64,000 nucleotides of DNA, taken from contig CAIYWC010000080.1 in NCBI GenBank assembly GCA_903929795.1, forward strand, positions 27,577-91,576. Direction: 5' to 3'. Positions 51,829-60,995 of the stretch are shown in pieces; positions within the stretch are counted from its first letter, which is position 1, and each line of letters begins with the position of its first letter. Source of the stretch: an uncultured Myxococcales bacterium. GTDB taxonomy: Bacteria > Myxococcota_A > UBA9042. Under the pieces are notes generated by a model. The model saw only the letters and a list, made by a program, of their open reading frames with translations. It searched no databases and was not told the origin of the DNA. Both the position numbers and the translations under genes were made by a program.

Positions 51829-53382
51829 ATGAATCTGCTCGAGTTGTTGCAGCAAAGTGGTGTGCAGGCGGAGGTGGCGGAGAACGCCGACCTGACGGCT
51901 GACGTGCGCGCTGTGACGGCGGATTCGCGGCGCGTGCAGCCCGGGACGGTCTTTGTGGCGGTGCCGGGAGCGCGCGCGCATGGGCTGGATTTTGCAGCGC
52001 AAGCGCTGGCGGCGGGCGCGGTCGCGATCGTGGCGGATCGGCCGGTGGCGCTGCCCGGGGCGGGCGCGCTCCTGGTGACGGACAGCCGCAAGGCCTTGGG
52101 CGCGCTGTCGTCGGCGCTGCACAGCCACCCGAGCCACGCGCTGCAGGTCATCGGCGTGACGGGGACCAACGGCAAGACAACGACGACCGTGCTGATCGCC
52201 GAGCTGCTGACCGCCGCCGGCCTGCGCGCCGCAGCGATTGGCACGACCGGGATCTGGACGCCGGAGGGCACGCGGCCGTCGCACATGACGACGCCCGACG
52301 CGGAAACGCTGCAGCAGCTCCTGGCCGATCTGCGGGACGAAGGCTTTACGCACGTGGCGATTGAGGTCAGCTCCCACGCGCTGGACCAGCACCGCGTGGC
52401 CGGAACGCGCTTTGCCGCGACGGTCTGGACCAATCTGACGCGCGACCACTTGGACTACCACGGCACGGTGCAAGCCTACGCCGCGGCGAAGGCCCAGCTG
52501 TTTGGCGGCGACCTGAAGGCGCCCCACGCGTTTGTGAATGCCGACGACGATGCCGCCGCGCAGGTGTGGCACCAGGGCCGGGCGCAGGCGTGGAGCCTGG
52601 GTGCGCACGGCGCCGCAGAGCATCAGGTCGAGCAGCTCCAGCTGACCGCCCAGGGCCTGTCGTTCGTGCTCAAGAGCCAGTCCCGCCACGCGCTGACCGT
52701 GCACGCGCCGCTGATCGGTCGCCACAACGCCGAGAACCTGGCCGCGGCGCTGCTGGTCTGCCGGGCGTTGCGCGTCAAGGACGCCGCGCTGGTGGCGGGC
52801 TGTCAGCGGCTGGAGGCGCCGCGCGGGCGGCTGCAGCCGGTCGCCAACCACACGGGCGCGCTGGTGCTGGTGGACTATGCGCACACGCCGGACGCGCTGC
52901 AACAGGTCCTGACAACGCTGCGGCCGCTGGTCGGCGCCCAGGGTCGGCTGATCGCGCTGCTGGGCTGCGGCGGCGACCGCGATCCGGGCAAGCGGCCGCT
53001 GATGGGTCAGGTCGCGGCGCGGCTGGCCGATTTGTGCGTCCTGACAAGCGATAATCCGCGTACGGAAGACCCGCAGGCGATCCTGGCCGCCGTCGAGGAA
53101 GGCCTGCGGATGACCGGCGCGGAGCGGCTGGAGCGGTTCGTGCCGTCGACGCTCACCAAACTGCACAACGGCCCGCGGCGCTGCGGCTATCTGGTCGAAG
53201 AGGATCGCGAGCAGGCGATTCGCCGTGCGATCGGCGTGCTCCGGCCGGGCGACGTGTTGGTGATTGCCGGGAAAGGCCATGAAACTGTGCAGATTATCGG
53301 CGACGAGGAGCGGCCTTTTGACGACGCCGCCGTGGCGGAACGCTACCTGGGACTGACGCGCCTGGCACAGGTGGGGGCGTGA
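51829..53382 (+). CDS. murE: UDP-MurNAc-L-Ala-D-Glu:meso-diaminopimelate ligase
   Basis: A 517-residue Mur ligase. ATP site GVTGTNGKTTT, central motif VSSHALDQHRV and WTNLTRDHLDYH, and the substrate-selecting SDNPRTEDP that marks meso-diaminopimelate (not lysine) enzymes. It adds the third residue of the stem peptide. Six bp after ftsI, with its TGA overlapping the murF ATG. Confidence 0.96.
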   Translation: MNLLELLQQSGVQAEVAENADLTADVRAVTADSRRVQPGTVFVAVPGARAHGLDFAAQALAAGAVAIVADRPVALPGAGALLVTDSRKALGALSSALHSHPSHALQVIGVTGTNGKTTTTVLIAELLTAAGLRAAAIGTTGIWTPEGTRPSHMTTPDAETLQQLLADLRDEGFTHVAIEVSSHALDQHRVAGTRFAATVWTNLTRDHLDYHGTVQAYAAAKAQLFGGDLKAPHAFVNADDDAAAQVWHQGRAQAWSLGAHGAAEHQVEQLQLTAQGLSFVLKSQSRHALTVHAPLIGRHNAENLAAALLVCRALRVKDAALVAGCQRLEAPRGRLQPVANHTGALVLVDYAHTPDALQQVLTTLRPLVGAQGRLIALLGCGGDRDPGKRPLMGQVAARLADLCVLTSDNPRTEDPQAILAAVEEGLRMTGAERLERFVPSTLTKLHNGPRRCGYLVEEDREQAIRRAIGVLRPGDVLVIAGKGHETVQIIGDEERPFDDAAVAERYLGLTRLAQVGA

Positions 53383-54818
53383 TGACCGCACAGCGTCCAG
53401 CAGGCTTTGCCTTTGACGGCCAGACGGCGCGCGCCGCGACGGGCGGGCATTTGCTCGTGGATTCAGCGTGTTGGACGTCGGCGTTGTGCACGGACAGCCG
53501 TAAGCTCGCGACGGGTGCGCTCTTTGTCGCCCTGCCCGGCGAGACTTTTGATGGCGCCGATTTCATCGCCGCCGCGCTGGCCGCAGGCGCCGTGGGCGTT
53601 GTCGCAGCGACCGGGAAGGCCGCGCCGTTCGCCGATCAGGCGCGCGCGGCGGGCGCGTGGCTGCTGGAGGTCGAGGACGTGCTCTTGCAGCTGGGCGAGC
53701 TGGCGCGCAACCACCGTCTGCGGTTCGACCCGCTGGTGATCGGCATCACGGGCTCCAATGGCAAGACGACGACCAAGGAACTGACCGCGCTGGCGCTGTC
53801 GCCGCTGGGCGAGGTGCTATGGACCGCGGGCAACTTCAACAATCGGATCGGCTTGCCGCTGACGCTGGCCCGACTGACGGCTGCGCATCGCGTCGCCGTG
53901 TTGGAAATGGGCATGTCGATCCCCGGTGAAATCGCGCAGTTGGCGCACATCGGCGTCCCGCGCATCGGCGTCATCACGTCGCTGGCGGAGGCGCACCTGT
54001 TGGGCATGGGCAGCCTGCACGCGATCGCCCACGAAAAAGCCGATATCCTGCGCGCACTTCCGGACGACGGCGTGGCGATCGTGCCCCAGGATGAGCCGCT
54101 GCTGGCGGAGGTCGTCGCGGGCCTGAAGTGCCGGGTGATGCGCTATGGCCGGCACGCGGGCGACGTCAAGCTGGCGTCGCCGATCACGGTGAGCGGGCTG
54201 GCGCAGCAGTTTGAGGCCGACGTGGCCGGTACGCACGTGACTGTGGAACTGCCGGGCCTGGGCGTGCACTTGGCGCACAACGCGCTGGCGGCGCTGGCGG
54301 TCGCGCTGGCGGCGGGCGCGGATCTGCACGCGGCGGCGCGCGCGCTGGGGCGCTACGAGCCGGTGGGCCAGCGGATGTTGCCGTCGCGGATCGGCCCGTG
54401 GCTGGTGCTGGAAGATTGCTACAACGCCAATCCGCGCTCGGTCGAGGTCGCGCTGGACACGCTGGCGACGCTGCCGGGGCCACGCGCGGCAGTGCTGGGC
54501 TCCATGCTGGAGCTGGGCGCAAACGAGCGCGAACTGCATGCGCGCGTCGGGCGCCATGCCGCAGCGGTCGGCGCAGACCTGCTGATTGCCGTCGGACCGA
54601 TGGCCGCTGAATACGCGCGTGGTGCGGCGTCCGGTGGCTTGACCGCCGTCGCCGTCGCTGAGCCGGCTGAGGCCGCCGCGATCCTGGCACAGCAGCTGCC
54701 CGTGGCCGGGACGGTGCTGGTCAAAGGCTCGCGCGGCGCCCGCATGGAGCGCGCGATTGCGGCGATGCGCGACCTGAATCCCCTTCTCCCCGCGCAAGCG
54801 GCCGCTGCGAGGTCCTGA
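53382..54818 (+). CDS. murF: UDP-MurNAc-tripeptide:D-Ala-D-Ala ligase
   Basis: A 478-residue Mur ligase. GITGSNGKTTTKEL is the ATP site, NFNNRIGLPLTLA the typical MurF segment, EMGMSIPGEIAQLAHI and LEDCYNANPRSVEVAL the substrate and C-terminal motifs. It attaches D-Ala-D-Ala. The ATG at 53382 overlaps the murE stop (TGATG) and has a GGTGGGGG ribosome site; a GTG one codon earlier is possible. Confidence 0.95.
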   Translation: MTAQRPAGFAFDGQTARAATGGHLLVDSACWTSALCTDSRKLATGALFVALPGETFDGADFIAAALAAGAVGVVAATGKAAPFADQARAAGAWLLEVEDVLLQLGELARNHRLRFDPLVIGITGSNGKTTTKELTALALSPLGEVLWTAGNFNNRIGLPLTLARLTAAHRVAVLEMGMSIPGEIAQLAHIGVPRIGVITSLAEAHLLGMGSLHAIAHEKADILRALPDDGVAIVPQDEPLLAEVVAGLKCRVMRYGRHAGDVKLASPITVSGLAQQFEADVAGTHVTVELPGLGVHLAHNALAALAVALAAGADLHAAARALGRYEPVGQRMLPSRIGPWLVLEDCYNANPRSVEVALDTLATLPGPRAAVLGSMLELGANERELHARVGRHAAAVGADLLIAVGPMAAEYARGAASGGLTAVAVAEPAEAAAILAQQLPVAGTVLVKGSRGARMERAIAAMRDLNPLLPAQAAAARS

Positions 54819-54819
54819 A

Positions 54820-55929
54820 GTGTTCCTCTGGTTGTCCCAACATTTTCGCGGCGATTTCGGGCCACTCAACGTGTTCCGCTACGTCACGTTTCGCTCCATC
54901 GGCGCGATGGCCACCGCGCTGATGATCGCCATGTGGCTGTTTCCATGGTTCATTCGCCTACTGCAGGAAAAACAGATCGGCCAAGTCGTGCGCGATGACG
55001 GCCCGCAGTCACACTTTTCCAAAAAGGGCACGCCGACCATGGGCGGCGTCCTGCTGCTGATGGCGATGTTCCTGGCGACGCTGCTGTGGGGCGACCTCCA
55101 AAACGTCTTTGTCTGGCTGACGCTGGTGGTGACGCTGGTTTTTGGTGTCCTGGGCTTCATCGACGACTTCCTGAAGATCCGCGACCGCAACTCCAAAGGC
55201 GTAACGGAAAAACAGAAGCTTATCACGCAGTTTGCCACGACAGCGCTGGTCTTTGGCCTGCTGTACACGGGCTGGTTTGGCAAGGAGCTGGCCGATTCGC
55301 GGCTGTACCTGCCTTTCGCCAGCGTCAAGCATTTCGCGTGGAATATCGGGCCCATCGCCTACACAATCTTCGCGTGCCTGACTGTCGCCGGCTATTCCAA
55401 CGCCGTGAACTTGACCGACGGCCTGGATGGCCTGGCCATCGGTCCGGTCATGATTTCCTCGTTTACTTTCGCGGTGTTGTGCTATCTCGTCGGCGCCAAG
55501 TTCGGCCATTTCGACGTCGCCCAATACCTGCTGCTGCCAGAAGTGCCCGAAGCGCACGAGCTGACGATTGTATTGTCCGCCGTCATCGGCGCAGGTATTG
55601 GATTTCTTTGGTACAACACCTACCCCGCGCTGGTCTTCATGGGCGACGTCGGCGCGCTCGCCGTCGGCGGTACGCTGGGCATGGTCGCGGTGTTCTCCAA
55701 GAACGAGCTGCTGTCGCTCATCGTCAATGGCCTGTTCGTCGTGGAAGCCGCCAGCGTCGCGCTGCAGCGCACCTGGTACCGCCGCACCGGTCGGCGGATC
55801 CTGCGCATGGCGCCGATCCACCATCATTTCGAGAAGTTGGGCTGGCCGGAACCGCGCGTCACGATTCGCTTCTGGATCATCTCCGTCATGTTGTCGCTGG
55901 TCGCGTTGGCCAGCTTGAAGTTGAGGTAA
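54820..55929 (+). CDS. mraY: phospho-MurNAc-pentapeptide translocase MraY
   Basis: A 369-residue membrane protein with about ten helices. Family signatures: QSHFSKKGTPTMGGVLLL near residue 70, the Mg-site FIDDFLKIRDRNSKG, NLTDGLDGLA and the IHHHFEKLGWPE loop near the end. It transfers phospho-MurNAc-pentapeptide to undecaprenyl phosphate. GTG start 1 bp after murF. murD, which normally follows, is replaced directly by ftsW. Confidence 0.96.
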   Translation: MFLWLSQHFRGDFGPLNVFRYVTFRSIGAMATALMIAMWLFPWFIRLLQEKQIGQVVRDDGPQSHFSKKGTPTMGGVLLLMAMFLATLLWGDLQNVFVWLTLVVTLVFGVLGFIDDFLKIRDRNSKGVTEKQKLITQFATTALVFGLLYTGWFGKELADSRLYLPFASVKHFAWNIGPIAYTIFACLTVAGYSNAVNLTDGLDGLAIGPVMISSFTFAVLCYLVGAKFGHFDVAQYLLLPEVPEAHELTIVLSAVIGAGIGFLWYNTYPALVFMGDVGALAVGGTLGMVAVFSKNELLSLIVNGLFVVEAASVALQRTWYRRTGRRILRMAPIHHHFEKLGWPEPRVTIRFWIISVMLSLVALASLKLR

Positions 55930-55932
55930 GCC

Positions 55933-57336
55933 ATGGCGCCCGCGACTCTGACAAGCGCTGCGATTGCCAGCGACGACGAACTGGAACTGCTGGAAGGCTT
56001 TGACGGCGACGACGCGTCGTTGGCCGAGCAGACGCGCATCCAGCCGCCGAGCGCGATGCCCAAGGGCGAAGCCGCGCTGGTGCCGGTGCCCGTGGGCATG
56101 GACTGGCCGCTTTTTGCCACGATTATCAGCCTGATGACCGTCGGGCTCATCATGGCCTATTCCGCGTCGGTCTGGCTGGGCCTGCACAACTTCAACGGCG
56201 ACGACGCGCACTTCTTGCACAAACACATGGCGCACCTGGGCGTCGGGATCTTCTTGCTGCTCATCGCGATCCGCACGCCGTACCAGCTCTACCGCAAGAT
56301 CGCGTACCCGCTGCTGGGCCTGTCCATGGTCGGCCTGGTGCTGGTGCTGATGTTTGGCCGCGTGGTCAACAATTCCCGGCGCTGGCTGGGGCCGTTTCAG
56401 GTCGCGGAACTGGCCAAGCTGGCGTTCGTCATCTACCTGGCGCACGCGCTGACCAAGCAGATTTCCCGCAAAAACGCTCATAAATTCTCGGTCGGCTTCC
56501 TGCCGCACGCCGTGGTGTGGATGGTGGCTTTTGGCCTGCTGATGAAGGAACCTGACCTCGGCAGCGGCATCGTGCTGGCGATCCTGCTGTTCGCGATGAC
56601 GTTCATCGCCGGGACGAATTTCAGCTACATCCTCGCGCTCGGCGGCATTGGCGTCGGCGCGCTGGGCGTGTTTATCGCCCACAATCCGATGCGTTTTGCC
56701 CGTATCAACGCGTACATGCACCAGCTGCTGTCAGTCATGGGCATGGAGGCGCTGCCGCAGGAGATGATCCGCGGCGCGTCCTACCAGTGGTTCAACGGCC
56801 ACCTCGCCGTCGCGGCCGGCGGGCTGTTCGGCAAAGGTCTGGGCCTGTCCGAGCAGAAGCTGGGCTTTGTGCCGGAATGCCACACCGACTGGGTTCTCTC
56901 GATTATCGCTGAGGAATTTGGCCTGATCGGCGTGGCGCTCGTCGCGCTGGCGTTCATCTTCTTCATCCGCCGTGGCCTGCGCATCGCGCTGCGGGCACGC
57001 GACGAATTTGGCCGGCTGTTGGCGTCCGGCATCACGATCCTGTTTGGCACGCAAGCGGCGGTGAATTTCGGAGTCGTCATGGGCACTTTGCCCACCAAGG
57101 GCCTGACCCTGCCGTTCGTCTCGTACGGCGGCTCGTCAATCATCGTGCTGGCGCTGGCGGCGGGCGTGCTGCTCAACGTCGGCCGCGGCGGCAACCCGGA
57201 CGCCGACTGGACGTTGCCGCGCCTGCCGCGCTGGTTGCGCCGCGAGGAAAAAGCGAGCCGCAGCGGCAACACCCGCGTCATCGTGAGCCCCCAGCGCGCG
57301 TCCAGCCGGGCCAGCACCGCGGAGGGCGTGCGCTGA
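55933..57336 (+). CDS. ftsW: septal peptidoglycan polymerase FtsW
   Basis: A 467-residue SEDS glycosyltransferase with ten predicted helices after an acidic cytoplasmic extension of about 55 residues. NNSRRWLGPFQVAELAKL, PDLGSGIV, and the catalytic loop VPECHTDWVLSIIAEEFG (with the essential Asp) are SEDS hallmarks, as is PFVSYGGSS. It polymerises glycan strands at the septum with FtsI. The next gene murG starts inside its stop (TGATG). Confidence 0.95.
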   Translation: MAPATLTSAAIASDDELELLEGFDGDDASLAEQTRIQPPSAMPKGEAALVPVPVGMDWPLFATIISLMTVGLIMAYSASVWLGLHNFNGDDAHFLHKHMAHLGVGIFLLLIAIRTPYQLYRKIAYPLLGLSMVGLVLVLMFGRVVNNSRRWLGPFQVAELAKLAFVIYLAHALTKQISRKNAHKFSVGFLPHAVVWMVAFGLLMKEPDLGSGIVLAILLFAMTFIAGTNFSYILALGGIGVGALGVFIAHNPMRFARINAYMHQLLSVMGMEALPQEMIRGASYQWFNGHLAVAAGGLFGKGLGLSEQKLGFVPECHTDWVLSIIAEEFGLIGVALVALAFIFFIRRGLRIALRARDEFGRLLASGITILFGTQAAVNFGVVMGTLPTKGLTLPFVSYGGSSIIVLALAAGVLLNVGRGGNPDADWTLPRLPRWLRREEKASRSGNTRVIVSPQRASSRASTAEGVR

Positions 57337-58454
57337 TGACCAACGTGCTGAGCCAACTGCAGAAGATCGTGCTGGCCGGTGGCGGTACGGGCGGGCATGT
57401 CACGCCCGCGCTGGCGCTGGCGGACGCGTTTCGCGCGCAGATTCCGGCGTGCGAAGTGCTGTTCATTGGCACGCCGCAAGGCATGGAAGCGACGCTGGTG
57501 CCCAAGCGCGGCTGGCGCATCGAGACGGTGCCGGGTTCGCGGCTGGTCGGCGGCGGGCTGCTGGCCAAGCTGCGCGGCGTGCGCAACCTCGTACAGGGCA
57601 TTCTGGCGGCGCGCGCGATCCTCAAACGCGAGAAACCGTCGCTGGTCATCGGCGTCGGCGGCTACGCGTCGGGCGCGGCGCTGCTGGCGGCGCGCAGCCT
57701 GGGCATCCCGACCGCGGTGCACGAGTCCAACGCGGTCCCCGGGCTGACCAACCGCGTCCTGGGCCTGTTCGTCGACCGCGTCTACCTCGGTTTTGCCGCG
57801 GCCCGCGGCGAGTTTCCCCGCGATTCTGCCGTCGTTTCTGGCAATCCCGTGCGTCCGGAAATTCGCCTGGTCGGCGGCCAGCGCGGTCGCGAAGCGCTGG
57901 TGGAACACGCGCCGCACGTGCTCGTTGTTGGTGGATCGCAAGGCTCTGAATTCCTGAATGAACATGTGCCCGGATTGCTGGCGGCACTGCACGAGCTGGG
58001 CGTGACGGTTGAAGTGCGCCACCAGGTCGGCAAGCTGGATGGCGCTGCGGTGGACGCGCGCTACACCGATCACGGCCTGGCGCACGCCGTGGAGCCGTTC
58101 ATCGACGACATGGCCGCAGCGTACGCCTGGGCGGACTTTGCGATCACGCGCTCGGGCTCGGGCACGGTCGCGGAGCTCGCGGCGGCCGGGCTGCCGGCGC
58201 TGCTGGTGCCGTTTCCGCACGCGGCGGGCGACCATCAGGCGGCAAACGCCAAGGCTTTTGCCACCGCAGGCGCGGGTGCGTGGGTGCGGCAGGCGGAGTG
58301 GAACGAGGCGCGGTTGGCGCAGAACCTCAAGGAATTGCTGACTAATCCAATGAAGTGGCAAGCGGCTTCGCAAGCTGCGCGGGTAATGGCCGGGCGCGAT
58401 GCCGCGTTGGCGGTGGTGGAAGATTGCCAGGAATGGCTGGGGGCGCGCGGCTGA
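57336..58454 (+). CDS. murG: UDP-GlcNAc:undecaprenyl-PP-MurNAc-pentapeptide GlcNAc transferase
   Basis: A 372-residue GT28 glycosyltransferase that makes lipid II from lipid I. LAGGGTGGHVTPALALA at the N-terminus, VIGVGGYASGA, HESNAVPGLTNR and the UDP-binding region SGSGTVAELAAAGLPALLV match MurG throughout. Membrane-associated, cytoplasmic face. murC, which normally follows, is absent; ftsQ comes next after 18 bp. Confidence 0.96.
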   Translation: MTNVLSQLQKIVLAGGGTGGHVTPALALADAFRAQIPACEVLFIGTPQGMEATLVPKRGWRIETVPGSRLVGGGLLAKLRGVRNLVQGILAARAILKREKPSLVIGVGGYASGAALLAARSLGIPTAVHESNAVPGLTNRVLGLFVDRVYLGFAAARGEFPRDSAVVSGNPVRPEIRLVGGQRGREALVEHAPHVLVVGGSQGSEFLNEHVPGLLAALHELGVTVEVRHQVGKLDGAAVDARYTDHGLAHAVEPFIDDMAAAYAWADFAITRSGSGTVAELAAAGLPALLVPFPHAAGDHQAANAKAFATAGAGAWVRQAEWNEARLAQNLKELLTNPMKWQAASQAARVMAGRDAALAVVEDCQEWLGARG

Positions 58455-58472
58455 AAGGCCGGCGAAAAAGCT

Positions 58473-59621
58473 GTGGAAACGCGCAATTACATCAAGCGAC
58501 AGACCAAGGTGCGCAACGTGCGCAACGCGCGGCACGTCTCGTGGCGCGAGCGCGTCGGCGGCATGCAAGCGTCCTGGAAGGCGTGGCGCGCCAAGCGGGT
58601 GGAACGCGCGAAAGTACCTGACGAGATTGCGCTTCCGCGCGTGCCGTGGGTCAAGATCCTCGGCGTGCTGGCGGCGGTGGCGTGCGTGGCGCAGCTGGTC
58701 TACGCGGCCGGCAGCTTTGAGACCTACATCCAGCGGACGCAGAATTTTCACGTCGCCAAGTTCGAGGTGACCGGCCAAAAACGCGTGGATCGTCAGGCAA
58801 TTATCGACGCTTCCGGCGTCAAGCCCGGCGCGTCCCTGACGTCATTGGACCCGGTGGTCGTCCAGCGGACCGTGGAAGCGCTGCCGTGGGTGCGGACCGC
58901 GCGCGTGGAGGCGCAGCTGCCGTCGACGCTGGTGATTCGCGTGTCCGAGTACCAGCCGTTCGCGCTGCTGCTGAGCGAATCCGGCAAGCTGCTGCTGGTC
59001 GACCGCGGCGGTTTTGTGTTCAAGGAAGCCGATGCCGGCGAGGCCATTGACCTGCCGATTGTCACCGGCCTGAGCGCCGGGCTGTCGCGCGACGTGCCGG
59101 TCGTGGACCAGCGCGCCGCCAAGGACAACGCGCCGCTGACCGCCAAGGAGACGCCGACCCAGCGCCGGCTGACCGACCTGCTGCGGCTGATCGACGCGCA
59201 CACGACGAGCCCGCTGGCCGCACGTTTTCCGCTGTCCGAGGTGCACTGGGATCCCGTGCTGGGCACGACGCTGATTTCCGCCAACGATGGCGCAGAGATC
59301 CGCTTGGGCCACGCGCTGGAAACGGATCTCGGCCGGGCGTTTTCGCTGGTCGGGCGGCTGCTGGACCGGATCGATCACCGCAGCGAGTGGCTGCAGTACG
59401 CGCTGATCGACGACGACGTGCGGCAGGATCGCGCGGTCGTGCGCGCCGTCCCGCTGCCGCAAAAGCCGGGCGACGAGTTGACCCAAGCAGGCGCGACGGC
59501 CCAGGTCGGTGCGCCGGCGGCGGCGGGCGTGCCCAAGGCCGCGGCGCCGGTGGACAAAAACGCGATGCCAGCCAAGGCAGCGACGGTCAAGCTGCCGGGT
59601 GAAGACAACCAGGACGATTAG
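58473..59621 (+). CDS. ftsQ: cell division protein FtsQ
   Basis: A 382-residue bitopic protein: a basic cytoplasmic region (1-57), one helix (59-80), a POTRA domain starting FHVAKFEVTGQKRV (about 92-160), then the FtsQ beta domain with LVIRVSEYQPFALLL, and a low-complexity Ala/Pro/Lys tail from about residue 340. GTG start. Divisome scaffold with FtsL. Confidence 0.88.
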   Translation: METRNYIKRQTKVRNVRNARHVSWRERVGGMQASWKAWRAKRVERAKVPDEIALPRVPWVKILGVLAAVACVAQLVYAAGSFETYIQRTQNFHVAKFEVTGQKRVDRQAIIDASGVKPGASLTSLDPVVVQRTVEALPWVRTARVEAQLPSTLVIRVSEYQPFALLLSESGKLLLVDRGGFVFKEADAGEAIDLPIVTGLSAGLSRDVPVVDQRAAKDNAPLTAKETPTQRRLTDLLRLIDAHTTSPLAARFPLSEVHWDPVLGTTLISANDGAEIRLGHALETDLGRAFSLVGRLLDRIDHRSEWLQYALIDDDVRQDRAVVRAVPLPQKPGDELTQAGATAQVGAPAAAGVPKAAAPVDKNAMPAKAATVKLPGEDNQDD

Positions 59622-59690
59622 CGACGGGCGCAAAGAGACGACAGCAAACGGGTTCACAGTTTGAAAATGCAAGCAAAACGGGGGATTCAG

Positions 59691-60947
59691 ATGGCGCGGA
59701 AAGAAGAGATCATTGTGGGGTTGGACGTCGGCACGCACAAAGTCGTGGCGATTGTCGGCGAGGTCAAGAGCGACGGCGGGATCGACATCATCGGCGTGGG
59801 CTCGTCGGCGTCGAACGGCATCCGCAAGGGTGTCGTGGTCAACGTGAACGAGACGATGGAGGCGATCCAGCGCGCGGTGCACGAGGCCGAGCTGATGGCG
59901 GGCTGCACGGTCAACGCGGTTTACGTGTCAGTTTCTGGCAAGGACCTAAAATCGTTTAATAATCGCGGCGTCGTGGCGGTGCAGAACCGCGAGGTCACGG
60001 AGACCGACGTGCAGCGCGTGCTGGAGAACGCCAAGGCCGTGCAGATCCCAGCCGATCGCACGATTCTCCACACGGTGCCGCAGGAATTCCTCGTCGACGA
60101 CAACGATGGCATCCGCTACCCCATCGGCATTTCCGGCGTGCGCCTGCAGGTCAACGTGCACATCATCACGGCGCTGAATTCCGGCGTGCAAAACGTGGTG
60201 CAGTGCGCCGAGCGCGCTGGCTTGCATGTGCTGAAATCATCTGCGGAAATGCTGGCTTCCGGCCGCGCGGTGCTGGAGGACGACGAGAAGGAGCTCGGCG
60301 TGGTGCTGGTCGACATCGGCGGTGGCACCACCGACATCGCGATCTATCACAACGGTTTTGTCGTGCATTCCGCGGTGTTGCCGGTCGGCGGCGACCACAT
60401 CACCAACGACATCGCCGTCGGGCTGCGCACGCCAAAAGCGGAGGCCGAGCGCATCAAGATCCAGCACGGCTGCGCGCTGTCGACGATGGTCACCGACGAC
60501 GAAAACATCGAGGTCGCCTGCGTGGGTGGACGCGAACCCATTGTGCGCAAACGCAAATTGCTGTGCGACATCGTCGAGCCGCGGATGGAGGAGATCTACC
60601 GGCTGATCGAGCGCGAGATCCAGGCGTCCAACTTCGCGGACGTCCTGGGTTCTGGCGTCGTGATTACCGGCGGCACGGCGCTGCTGCCCGGCTGCGCGGA
60701 ATTGGGCGAGGACGTGCTGGGTTTGCCGGTGCGCGTCGGCTATCCGCGCCAGGTCGGCGGGCTGCGGGACATGATCAATTCACCAGTATTTTCAACAGCC
60801 TTAGGTCTGGTTCTTCAGGGCGGCGACGACGAAAACGAGACCGCCAAAGACGCCGGCCGCACGCGCCGCGCCTCGGCCAAGGCCGCAAAAACCGCCGGCA
60901 ACGGCATTTCCGCACGCATCAAGGGCTGGCTCAGCGAAGTCTTTTGA
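59691..60947 (+). CDS. ftsA: cell division actin-like protein FtsA
   Basis: A 418-residue actin-fold ATPase. IVGLDVGTHKVVAIVGE is the first phosphate loop, VVLVDIGGGTTDIAIY the second, and VVITGGTALLPGCAELGE the adenosine motif. The C-terminal GISARIKGWLSEVF is the amphipathic helix that tethers FtsZ filaments to the membrane. The ATG at 59691 has GGGGGA 5 bp upstream. Standard place before ftsZ. Confidence 0.96.
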   Translation: MARKEEIIVGLDVGTHKVVAIVGEVKSDGGIDIIGVGSSASNGIRKGVVVNVNETMEAIQRAVHEAELMAGCTVNAVYVSVSGKDLKSFNNRGVVAVQNREVTETDVQRVLENAKAVQIPADRTILHTVPQEFLVDDNDGIRYPIGISGVRLQVNVHIITALNSGVQNVVQCAERAGLHVLKSSAEMLASGRAVLEDDEKELGVVLVDIGGGTTDIAIYHNGFVVHSAVLPVGGDHITNDIAVGLRTPKAEAERIKIQHGCALSTMVTDDENIEVACVGGREPIVRKRKLLCDIVEPRMEEIYRLIEREIQASNFADVLGSGVVITGGTALLPGCAELGEDVLGLPVRVGYPRQVGGLRDMINSPVFSTALGLVLQGGDDENETAKDAGRTRRASAKAAKTAGNGISARIKGWLSEVF

Positions 60948-60995
60948 CCCCAACGCCGCGGCCAAGACGTCACCCCAATCTTCACGAGGTCCATC